This document shows, piece after piece, positions 31,020-38,351 of a stretch of 48,949 bases of DNA. Position numbers and translations under genes: made by a program. Each line of letters begins with the position of its first letter. Position 1 is the first letter of the stretch. A model generated the notes under the pieces. That model was given only the letters and a program-made list of their open reading frames with translations. It was not told where the DNA came from and did not search any database. The stretch spans positions 1 to 48,949 of the forward strand of contig DATGKK010000084.1 of NCBI GenBank assembly GCA_035294725.1, read 5' to 3'. This DNA comes from DATGKK01 sp035294725 (lineage in GTDB: Bacteria; Actinomycetota; Acidimicrobiia; Acidimicrobiales; Bog-793).

Positions 31020-32576
31020 ATGTACGCCGCGAGGCACGCAAAGGACAGGCCCGACAAGCCGGCCATCGTGATGGCCCGCACTGGCCTCAGGCTGACCTAT
31101 GCCGAGTACGAGGCGCGAGCCAACCAGGTCGCCCAGCTGTTGCGGGACACCGGTCTGCGCCGCGGCGACCACATGGCCATCTTCATGAACAACGACCACC
31201 GCATGCTCCTCTCCGAAGGCGGCGCGGAGCGAAGCGGCCTCTACTTCACCTGCGTGAACTCCTACCTCTCGGCTGAGGAGGCGGCCTACATCGTGAACGA
31301 CTCGCAGGCGCGCGTCGTGATGACGACGGCCGCCAAGGCAGAGGTGGCGGCACAGCTGCCGTCGCTCTGCCCGAACGTGGAGCGCTGGCTGATACTGGAC
31401 GGCGACGCGGCTGGGGCCGCGGCACCCTACGAGGACTGGGACACCGCCGTCGGCGCCTATCCCTCTGAGCCGATCCCCGACGAGCAGCTCGGCGTCGCCA
31501 TGCTCTACTCCTCCGGCACGACGGGCCGGCCGAAGGGGATCTTCCGGCCCTTGCCCGAGGGCACCCCGAGCGACAACCTCCCGGTGCTCGAGGGGCTGAA
31601 GCTGCTCTGGCGGCTCCGGGACGGCATGACCTACCTCAACCCGGCACCGCTCTACCACTCGGCGCCGCAGGCGAGCGTGGCGCTCGCGCTCCGCCTCGGC
31701 GCGGCCGTGGTCGTCATGGAGCACTTCGACCCGAGAGAGTTCCTCGCCCTCGTCGAGCGCCACCGCGTGACCCACACGCAGATGGTCCCCACCATGTTCT
31801 CGCGGCTGCTCAAGCTGCCCGAGGACGAGAGATCAGCGGCCGACACCTCGTCGCTCGAGGTCGTCGTCCACGCCGCCGCACCCTGCCCGATCCCGGTGAA
31901 ACGCCAGATGATCGAGTGGTGGGGGCCGATCCTGCTCGAGTACTACGCCGCGACGGAGGCGAACGGGTTCACCATCGTCGATTCGCAGGACTGGCTTCGC
32001 CACGAGGGGACGGTGGGGCGGGCCGTCGTCGGGGAGCTGCTCATCCTCGACGAGAACGGCGAGCCGTGCCCGACGGGCCAGCCGGGCACGGTCTACTTCA
32101 GGGGCGCCACGAACTTCGAGTACTTCAACGACCCCGCGAAGACGGCCGAGTCGAGGAACGCGGACGGCGACGCCTCCACCGTCGGCGATGTCGGCTACGT
32201 CGACGAGGAGGGGTACCTCTACCTCACGGATCGCAAGAGCTACATGATCATCTCGGGCGGGGTGAACATCTACCCCCAAGAAGCGGAGAACCTCCTCGTC
32301 ACGCACCCGAAGGTCCTCGACGCCGCCGTCATCGGCGTGCCCGACGAGGACCTCGGCGAGGTGGTGAAGGCCGTGATCCAGCCGGCTCCGGGCGCCGAGC
32401 CCGGGCCGGAGCTCGAGCGGGAGCTCATCGCGTTCTGCCGGGAGCATCTCGCCCACTTCAAGTGCCCCCGGACGGTCGACTTCGTGGACGAGCTCCCGAG
32501 GCTGCCGACCGGGAAGCTCTACAAGCGGCTGCTGCGGGAGCGCTACTGGGCGGGCCACTCGACCTCGATCGTCTGA
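31020..32576 (+). CDS. Acyl-CoA synthetase (AMP-forming)
   Basis: 518 residues. It activates a carboxylic acid as acyl-AMP and then acyl-CoA. The AMP/ATP loop YSSGTTGRPKG is intact, the core motif YYAATEANGF replaces the usual Y-G-x-T-E, and YLTDRKSYMIISGGVNIYPQEAE with PRLPTGKLYKRLLRERY (catalytic Lys) forms the C-terminal domain. It belongs with fatty-acid CoA ligases of the FadD type. ATG 31020 is supported by a TACCGT hexamer (31006-31011) 8 nt upstream; GTG 30990 is possible. The CMD-family gene follows 66 nt later on the same strand. The acid substrate is unknown. Confidence 0.9.
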   Translation: MYAARHAKDRPDKPAIVMARTGLRLTYAEYEARANQVAQLLRDTGLRRGDHMAIFMNNDHRMLLSEGGAERSGLYFTCVNSYLSAEEAAYIVNDSQARVVMTTAAKAEVAAQLPSLCPNVERWLILDGDAAGAAAPYEDWDTAVGAYPSEPIPDEQLGVAMLYSSGTTGRPKGIFRPLPEGTPSDNLPVLEGLKLLWRLRDGMTYLNPAPLYHSAPQASVALALRLGAAVVVMEHFDPREFLALVERHRVTHTQMVPTMFSRLLKLPEDERSAADTSSLEVVVHAAAPCPIPVKRQMIEWWGPILLEYYAATEANGFTIVDSQDWLRHEGTVGRAVVGELLILDENGEPCPTGQPGTVYFRGATNFEYFNDPAKTAESRNADGDASTVGDVGYVDEEGYLYLTDRKSYMIISGGVNIYPQEAENLLVTHPKVLDAAVIGVPDEDLGEVVKAVIQPAPGAEPGPELERELIAFCREHLAHFKCPRTVDFVDELPRLPTGKLYKRLLRERYWAGHSTSIV

Positions 32577-32642
32577 GGCGGGAGACTTCGCACTTCGCCG
32601 CGCCGGGCGCCCCGGTCTGGCACGAGAGGAAGGAGAGGGCCG

Positions 32643-33248
32643 ATGGGACGGCTGCGGACCGTTCGCTTCGACGAGGTGACCGACGAGACCATGCGCTCGG
32701 TCTTCCAGTACGTCTTCGGCCCCGACGCGACCGACGGCTCCCCGACCCTCGACGGCACGCCGGGCGACTGGTGGCGGACCTTCGCCCTCGTGCCGACGAT
32801 CTTCCAGCACTGCGTGGGCGGCTTCGCGCTCTACCGCAGCCCGAGCCGTTTCCTCCCGCCCGAGCTGCGGGAGCTGGGCCAGACGCGGGCCGGCTGGCTC
32901 ATGGAGAGCGCGTTCGTGTTCAGCCAGCACGTGAAGTCCTGCCGGCTGATCGGGATGCCGGAGGAGAAGATCCAGGCGATCCCGAGCTGGGCGGTCTCGA
33001 CGGTCTTCGACGCGCAAGAGCGGGCCGTCCTCGCCTACGTCGACGAGCTCGTGGGCGCCCGGGGCAGGGTGAGCGACGGCGTCTTCGCCGAGCTCGCCGC
33101 TCACCTGTCCGACGAGCAGATCCTCGAGCTCACCTACATCACGGCGCTCTACGCCATGCACGCGATGATGACCCGCGCCCTTCGACTCGAGTGGGACGGC
33201 GTCGACGAGCGGGTGCGCGAGATGCCGGGCGAGGCCGTCACCCGCTGA
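32643..33248 (+). CDS. Carboxymuconolactone decarboxylase (CMD)/AhpD-like family protein
   Basis: 201 residues, mainly helical. The sections ALYRSPSRFLPPELRELGQ, FVFSQHVKSCRLIGMPEEKI and RAVLAYVDELVGARGRVSD followed by LAAHLSDEQILELTYITALYAMHAMM fit the CMD fold. The CxxC peroxidatic pair of true AhpD is not present (only one Cys at KSCRL), so a peroxidase role is unlikely. ATG 32643 has a GAAGGAGAGG Shine-Dalgarno. It lies between an acyl-CoA ligase and a VOC dioxygenase-like gene, suggesting a small catabolic cluster. Confidence 0.85.
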   Translation: MGRLRTVRFDEVTDETMRSVFQYVFGPDATDGSPTLDGTPGDWWRTFALVPTIFQHCVGGFALYRSPSRFLPPELRELGQTRAGWLMESAFVFSQHVKSCRLIGMPEEKIQAIPSWAVSTVFDAQERAVLAYVDELVGARGRVSDGVFAELAAHLSDEQILELTYITALYAMHAMMTRALRLEWDGVDERVREMPGEAVTR

Positions 33249-33278
33249 CGGCCCGTCCCTCGTGGGATACTGGACGAG

Positions 33279-33854
33279 GTGAGCACGAGCCGGGAGCCAA
33301 CGAGGTCGGACGGCGAGTTCGAGATCAGGGGCGTCAACCACGTGGCGCTCGTCTGCCGGGACATGGCGGTCACCGTGGACTTCTACACGAAGGTGCTCGG
33401 CATGCCGCTCGTGAAGACGATCGAGCTCCCCTTCGGCGGTGGCCAGCACTTCTTCTTCGACATCGGCAACGGCGACACGATCGCCTTCTTCTGGTTCCCC
33501 GACGCGCCGCCGCCCGCGCCGGGCGTTGCCTCCGCCGGCGCCTACCCGGGCCGGGACCGCTGGCAGAGCGCGGTGGGATCGATGAACCACCTCGCCTTCG
33601 ACATCCCGCCGGAGCGCTTCGACGAGTACGTCGAGCGTCTCCGTGCAAAGGGGGTGCCGCTCGGCGACGTCCTCAACCACGACGACAGCGAGCTCGGGGT
33701 CTCCGAGCGGCCACACGCCGGCACGTTCGTGCGCTCGGTCTACTTCTTCGACCCCGACGGGATCCTCCTCGAGTTCGCCGCCTGGACTCGGGCGCTCGGC
33801 CCCGGCGACGTCCGGCACTCCCCCGCCCGGGCGGCGGCCGCGACGACGTCGTAG
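33279..33854 (+). CDS. VOC-family ring-cleavage-dioxygenase-like protein
   Basis: 191 residues. GVNHVALVCRDMAVTVDFYTKVLGMPLVKT opens the first VOC module with a potential metal His, and MNHLAFDIPPERFDEYVERLRAKGVP opens the second; SVYFFDPDGILLEFAAWT ends with the metal-ligand Glu. This His/His/Glu set fits extradiol dioxygenases and glyoxalases. GTG 33279 has GATACT 7 nt upstream and no SD. Position after the ligase and CMD genes fits degradation of a cyclic or aromatic acid, but this is inference. Confidence 0.87.
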   Translation: MSTSREPTRSDGEFEIRGVNHVALVCRDMAVTVDFYTKVLGMPLVKTIELPFGGGQHFFFDIGNGDTIAFFWFPDAPPPAPGVASAGAYPGRDRWQSAVGSMNHLAFDIPPERFDEYVERLRAKGVPLGDVLNHDDSELGVSERPHAGTFVRSVYFFDPDGILLEFAAWTRALGPGDVRHSPARAAAATTS

Positions 33855-33989
33855 CGGCTCCCTTGACCGCAACGGCGGGCCGGGTGGCGGGCCTTCAGGC
33901 CGCGTTCATGAGGTCTTCAGGTTCGGGTAGGACAATGCGGGCGGCGCGACGGCGCCCCGCGACCTGACTCCACCGCTGGGAGAGCATGA

Positions 33990-35534
33990 ATGCCTGACGG
34001 CACGCCCGATCTTGGACCGGACTCAGAGCAAGCTGGAACGGCCAGACGGCGCCGTTTCCGGCGCCGCGGCGGGGTGCGCCGCAAGTGGAGCTGGCGGCGT
34101 CGGGTGCTCGTGAGCATTTCCGCCGTCGTTGCGCTCCTCGTCGGCCTCGTCGGGGCGGAGGCGATCTACCTCGCCTACCGCAACGACCAGATCCGGCGGC
34201 TCACGGTTCACCACCTCGCTCCGGTGCAGACCAAGGGGCCGAGCGCCGGGGTGCAGACCTTCCTGCTCATCGGCTCGACCTCCCGCTGCGCCCTTGCCCA
34301 GCAGAGCCAGGCGTTCGGGCTGTGCTCCGAGGGGATCAATGGGGTGAACGCCGACGTCACGCTGCTGCTCAGGGAGGACGCGGCCACGCACACGGTCTCG
34401 ATCCTGTCGATCCCCCGGGACCTCGTGCTCGAGAACGTGCGGCAGGACCAGCAGAGGTTCTACAAGATCGACGCCGCCCTCGCCCAGGGCCCAAGCCAGC
34501 TCGTGAACGTGATCGAGCAGGACTTCGGCATCCCGATCAACCACTTCGTCGAGCTCAACTTCGACAGCTTCCAGAACGTGGTGAACGCCCTCGGCGGCAT
34601 CAACATGTACTTCCCCTACCCCGAGTACGACAACTACTCCTCACTGCACATCCACACCGCCGGCTGCCACCACCTGAACGGCTTCGAGGCCCTCGCCGTC
34701 GTGCGAGCCCGGCACCTGTTCTACAAGGTGGGGAACACCTGGGAGTACGACGGCTCCGGCGACCTCGGCCGGATCGTCCGGGTGCACGAGTTCCTGCGCG
34801 TCCTCGCCGCCACGATGGAGCAGCGCGGGCTGTCGAACCCGCTGCGTGACAACGCCCTCATCGGCGCCATCGCCCCGCAGCTCACCGTCGACTCGAGCCT
34901 CGGGATCAGCGACATGGTCCACCTCGTGCTCGACTTCCACGGGATCAACCCGAGCACGGTCCCCCAGCTCACCCTGCCCAACATTGAGGACACCCAGGAC
35001 TACATCTGGAACGGCATCGACTTCGGCTCGGTCGTGCTCCCCTCGTACCCTGCCGACCAGGAGGCGATCGACCGCTTCGAAGGTCTCGCGCAACCGCCTG
35101 GCTCCAACCTCGCCCCCTCCTCGATCACCGTGTCGGTGGTGAACGGCTCGTACACCCCGAACAAGCAGCAGACCTTCGCGAGCGAGCTGGCCTCGCTCGG
35201 GTACAAGGTGACCGGGACCTCGACGACGACGCCCGTCGGGTCGATCTCCGAGACGATCGTGTACTACTCCCCCGGCCACCAGCTCCAGGCGGAGCGGGTG
35301 ATGCAGTCGCTCTCGGGGATCGTCTCCATGGCCGAGGGGCCGACCGTCGACGGCGCCGAGGTGACGGTTGTGGCGGGCTCGAACGCCCACGTCGTCGTCC
35401 GGTCGGCCAACCCCGGGTCCGGGTCGCCCCCCTCGAGCACCTCGAGCTCCAACCCCTACCCGGTGCTCACGCCCACGAGCAGCGCGACGACGGCCCTCCC
35501 GCCCTACGACCCGAGGGCCTGCCCGGCCTCCTGA
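33990..35534 (+). CDS. LytR-CpsA-Psr (LCP) family cell-wall glycopolymer ligase with LytR_C domain
   Basis: 514 residues. LCP enzymes attach undecaprenyl-linked glycopolymers to peptidoglycan (or arabinogalactan in mycobacteria). A basic cytosolic N-terminus (about 1-37) leads to one membrane helix (VLVSISAVVALLVGLVGAEA). The extracellular LCP domain has FLLIGSTSR, VNADVTLLL, SILSIPRDLVLENV with the pyrophosphate-binding Arg, NHFVELNFDSFQNVVNALGG and NGFEALAVVRARHL. A LytR_C domain (SITVSVVNGSYTPNKQQTFA onwards) and a Ser/Pro-rich tail follow. Two Cys pairs (SRCALAQ/GLCSEG; AGCHH) could form disulfides. ATG 33990 has GGGAGA upstream. Confidence 0.9.
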   Translation: MPDGTPDLGPDSEQAGTARRRRFRRRGGVRRKWSWRRRVLVSISAVVALLVGLVGAEAIYLAYRNDQIRRLTVHHLAPVQTKGPSAGVQTFLLIGSTSRCALAQQSQAFGLCSEGINGVNADVTLLLREDAATHTVSILSIPRDLVLENVRQDQQRFYKIDAALAQGPSQLVNVIEQDFGIPINHFVELNFDSFQNVVNALGGINMYFPYPEYDNYSSLHIHTAGCHHLNGFEALAVVRARHLFYKVGNTWEYDGSGDLGRIVRVHEFLRVLAATMEQRGLSNPLRDNALIGAIAPQLTVDSSLGISDMVHLVLDFHGINPSTVPQLTLPNIEDTQDYIWNGIDFGSVVLPSYPADQEAIDRFEGLAQPPGSNLAPSSITVSVVNGSYTPNKQQTFASELASLGYKVTGTSTTTPVGSISETIVYYSPGHQLQAERVMQSLSGIVSMAEGPTVDGAEVTVVAGSNAHVVVRSANPGSGSPPSSTSSSNPYPVLTPTSSATTALPPYDPRACPAS

Positions 35535-35593
35535 CGGCGCGGCGGCGGCCGACGCGACCGTGCTCTCGCCGTGAGCCGGCTCGGTGCCCGAGA

Positions 35594-35599
35594 TAAGGT
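35594..35599 (+). promoter_or_regulatory. -10 element TAAGGT before the ABC ATPase
   Basis: TAAGGT ends exactly 6 nt before the ATC at 35606, the same spacing as the leaderless promoters elsewhere in the window. AAGG within it is also the only SD-like sequence. Confidence 0.45.
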
Positions 35600-35605
35600 C
35601 CCCGG

Positions 35606-36316
35606 ATCGTCGCGGTCCACATCGAGCAGCTCCATCACTCCTACCGGAAAGGGAAAACGAGGATCGGCGTCCTCGAGGGGATCGATCTCGACGTCGCCGA
35701 CGGCGAGCACCTGGCGCTCCTCGGGCCGTCCGGCTCGGGCAAGACGACGCTCCTCTCGATCATTGGGGGTCTCGAGCGTCCCGAGAGCGGGACCGTCCTT
35801 GTCGGCGGCGAGGACGTGGCGCGGCTCTCGGGCGACGGGCTCGCCGCCTTCCGGGCGCGGACCGTCGGCTTCGTCTTCCAGCACTTCGGGCTCCTCGAGG
35901 CGCTGAGCGCTCTCGAGAACGTGGAGCTCGCCCTCGTGCTGGCGGGCGTGCTCCCGGCCCGCGAGCGAGAGGCGAGAGCCCGTGAGCTGCTCGGGCGGGT
36001 CGGGCTCTCCCACCGGCTCGGCCACCGGCCGCCCGAGCTCTCCGGCGGCGAGCGCCAGCGGGTCGCGATCGCGCGGGCGATCGCGAACGAGCCCCGGCTC
36101 CTGCTCGCCGACGAGCCGACCGGGAACCTCGACGACGACTCCTCGCAGCTCGTCGGGGATCTTCTCGAGACGGTGTGCCACGAGGAGCGCTGCACGCTCG
36201 TGGTCGTGACGCACCACCGCGCCCTCGCCGAGCGCGCCGACCGGGTCCTGCACCTGCGCAGCGGCCGCCTCACCGGAGCCCCGAGGGCAGAAGCGGTGGA
36301 GGGGCGGCCGGGATGA
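35606..36316 (+). CDS. ABC transporter ATP-binding protein (MacB/LolD type), apparent AUC start
   Basis: 236 residues. Reading from ATC 35606 gives a full ATPase: VAVHIEQLHHSYRKGKTRI, Walker A LLGPSGSGKTTLL, the Q-loop VFQHFGLLEALSALENVEL, signature LSGGERQR, Walker B LLLADEPTGNLDDDSS and the H-loop VVVTHH. In this frame the upstream stop is TAA 35594-35596, and between it and the Walker A motif there is no ATG, GTG or TTG; the first GTG (35816) would cut off the Walker A. The gene therefore starts at AUC, or the sequence has an error there. The stop overlaps the permease ATG by 4 nt. DEPTGNLD places it with efflux or lipoprotein-release systems. Confidence 0.85.
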   Translation: MVAVHIEQLHHSYRKGKTRIGVLEGIDLDVADGEHLALLGPSGSGKTTLLSIIGGLERPESGTVLVGGEDVARLSGDGLAAFRARTVGFVFQHFGLLEALSALENVELALVLAGVLPAREREARARELLGRVGLSHRLGHRPPELSGGERQRVAIARAIANEPRLLLADEPTGNLDDDSSQLVGDLLETVCHEERCTLVVVTHHRALAERADRVLHLRSGRLTGAPRAEAVEGRPG

Positions 36317-37578
36317 CCTGGGGTGACGCCGCGAGGATGGCCGCCCGTGAGCTGCGGCGGCGCCCGGGACGCGCCGTGCTCACGATGCTCGCGATCGCCC
36401 TTGCGGCCGCCCTGCTCTCCGCCCTGCTCACCATCGCCGGCACGGCTCGCGTGCGCGTGCTCTCCCAGCTCTCCCACGGCGGCTCGCTCGCCGGCATCTC
36501 GGTCGAGCCGAACCTGCCCAACCCCGCTCAGGAGACCCTCGACAGCCCGGTGCCCGGCCCGCCGCACGAGATCACGGCCGCCGCGATCGACCGCATCCGG
36601 CGCCTTCGCGACGTGCTCGGCGTCTACCCCGTGACCGCGGTGCCGACGTTCCTCGAGCTCCGCAGCGGCAGCCGTCCGGTGGGCTTTTCGACGACCGTCC
36701 TCAGCGCCAACCTCGCTCGCGTGAGCGCCCTCCCGGTCACCTTGCTCGCGGGACGGCTCCCCTCCCCCGGCTCCACGGTCGAGGTCGACGTCGGCGGCAC
36801 CTACCTCAGGCAGGTCGGGCTCTCGACCTCGAGTGCCGCGAAGGTCGTCGGTACCCGCCTCCAGCTCGAGACGGTCACGACCCGGCCCGTGCTCGTGGCC
36901 CGCATCTCCACCGTCGAGGTGGTCGGTGTCGTCGACGAGCAGCTCGGGAGCGGCGACGTCGTCGCCTGGCCCGCTTTGACCAGGCAGATGGTCGCCCTGG
37001 AGGACCTCTTCCCGGGACCGGGCGCCCCCTCGCCGTACGTGGCGGCGGTCGTCATCGCGCGCCAGCTGAGCGAGGTGGCCGCTGTCCGGTCGCAGATCGC
37101 CGCCATCGGGTACTCCACCGCGGCGCCCGTCGGGCTCATCGTCTCGGTCGGCCGGTACCTCCACGTGGTCGAGCTCGTGCTCTCGGGCATCGGGCTCGTG
37201 GCGCTCGCCATCGCAGCGCTCGGCATCGCGAACGCCCTGCTCGCCGCGATCCGCGAGCGGCGGCGGGAGATCGGGGTCCTGAAGGCGATCGGCGCTCGCG
37301 ACCGGGACGTCCTCCGGCTGTTCCTCCTCGAGGCCGCAGCGCTCGGCATCCTCGGGGGCCTCGCCGGCACGGCGCTCGGCATCGCGATGGCGGCCGGCAT
37401 CTCCGCCAACGCCAACGCGTACCTGCACTCCGAGGGCCTTGCCGGAGTGGCCCTCTCCGTGCCGTGGGCGCTGCCCGTCTCGTGCGTGGCCGGCTCCGCC
37501 CTCGTGGCGCTCCTGGCCGGTGCCCTGCCCGCGCTGCGAGCGGCCCGGCTCCCGGCCCGATCGGCGGTGGACGTCTGA
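36313..37578 (+). CDS. FtsX/MacB-type ABC permease
   Basis: 421 residues. One N-terminal membrane helix (VLTMLAIALAAALLSALLTIA) is followed by an extracytoplasmic domain of about 270 residues and three C-terminal helices (LVALAIAALGIANALLAAI; AALGILGGLAGTALGIAMAA; LPVSCVAGSALVALLAGALP). The cytosolic loop RERRREIGVLKAIGARDRDVLR is the classic FtsX-family coupling motif. It works with the ATPase encoded just upstream, probably in efflux or envelope remodelling rather than import. Its stop overlaps the ATG of the lipoprotein gene (TGATG). Confidence 0.9.
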   Translation: MTWGDAARMAARELRRRPGRAVLTMLAIALAAALLSALLTIAGTARVRVLSQLSHGGSLAGISVEPNLPNPAQETLDSPVPGPPHEITAAAIDRIRRLRDVLGVYPVTAVPTFLELRSGSRPVGFSTTVLSANLARVSALPVTLLAGRLPSPGSTVEVDVGGTYLRQVGLSTSSAAKVVGTRLQLETVTTRPVLVARISTVEVVGVVDEQLGSGDVVAWPALTRQMVALEDLFPGPGAPSPYVAAVVIARQLSEVAAVRSQIAAIGYSTAAPVGLIVSVGRYLHVVELVLSGIGLVALAIAALGIANALLAAIRERRREIGVLKAIGARDRDVLRLFLLEAAALGILGGLAGTALGIAMAAGISANANAYLHSEGLAGVALSVPWALPVSCVAGSALVALLAGALPALRAARLPARSAVDV

Positions 37579-38306
37579 TGGGCCGCCGCTTGGTGGCAGC
37601 TGCCTGCCTCGCCACCGCAGCGATCCTTGCCGCCTGCAGCCCGTCGCCGGGCGCCTTCGCCGGGCCGCCCGTGCAGCACCCCTCGCCGGTCGTGTACCTC
37701 GACGTGACCGACGACGCCACCGTGCCGCCCTTTTTCCTCTGGCGCCATCTCGCCGCGGGGCTGCTCCCCCGCTACGCGACGGCCTACGAGACCTCCGGGC
37801 TCATCCCATCCTGCTCGGGCGGACCGTTCGGGGGGCCGAACGGCAGCTGCACCATGGGCGTCGGCACCTCGCTTGCTGCCCTTCGAGAGTTGGTGCGCGC
37901 CGTGAAGCCCGGCGTCGTCACGATCGAGGCGGGCTTGCAGGCCCTCGAGGACGGGGTGCCGGCGCGTGGCTTCGGCCGGGCTCTGCGCAGCCTCCTCGGG
38001 GCCGTGCGGGCGGCCGGCGCCCGCACGGTGCTGGTTGCCGACCTGCCGCCGCCACCACCGGGGCTCGAGCAGTTTCGAGCCCGCACTGCCGCCTACGACC
38101 GCGCGGTGGCCTCGGCGGCTTCGGCCGACGGTGCGCTCGTCGTCGACGTGGTCTCGCTCCTTGCCGCGGCCGCTCGAGCCCGTGGCCAGGCGGCGGTCTT
38201 CGAAGGGAAGGTCGCCGGCGAGCAAGGCTCCTACGGGCTCACCTCCTATGGCGAGGACCTCGTGGCGAGGGCGTTCGTCGCGGCCCTTCGCGGCCACCGC
38301 ATCTGA
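37578..38306 (+). CDS. Predicted lipoprotein of the ABC operon, SGNH-hydrolase-like fold possible
   Basis: 242 residues. The signal peptide MGRRLVAAACLATAAILAAC ends in a lipobox (LAAC). The body (VVTIEAGLQALEDGVPARGF, then VLVADLPPPPPGL and LVVDVVSLLAAAA, with GLTSYGEDLVARAFVAAL at the end) follows the strand/helix order of a bacterial SGNH domain, but a clear GDS nucleophile motif and a final DxxH are not seen. It may be a non-catalytic relative or a substrate-binding partner of the transporter. The start overlaps the permease stop by one base. Confidence 0.65.
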   Translation: MGRRLVAAACLATAAILAACSPSPGAFAGPPVQHPSPVVYLDVTDDATVPPFFLWRHLAAGLLPRYATAYETSGLIPSCSGGPFGGPNGSCTMGVGTSLAALRELVRAVKPGVVTIEAGLQALEDGVPARGFGRALRSLLGAVRAAGARTVLVADLPPPPPGLEQFRARTAAYDRAVASAASADGALVVDVVSLLAAAARARGQAAVFEGKVAGEQGSYGLTSYGEDLVARAFVAALRGHRI

Positions 38307-38339
38307 GCGCCGGCCGCCCCGGCGGCGCCGCGCCTCGGT

Positions 38340-38345
38340 TACCGT
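38340..38345 (+). promoter_or_regulatory. -10 element TACCGT, leaderless tricorn promoter
   Basis: TACCGT lies 6 nt before the tricorn GTG and no SD is present. Confidence 0.5.
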
Positions 38346-38351
38346 CGTCAC

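Noticed and set aside
35571..35906. An open frame with GTG 35571 as start of the ABC ATPase gene
   Set aside because: It is in another frame from the Walker A sequence and its product has no ABC motifs.
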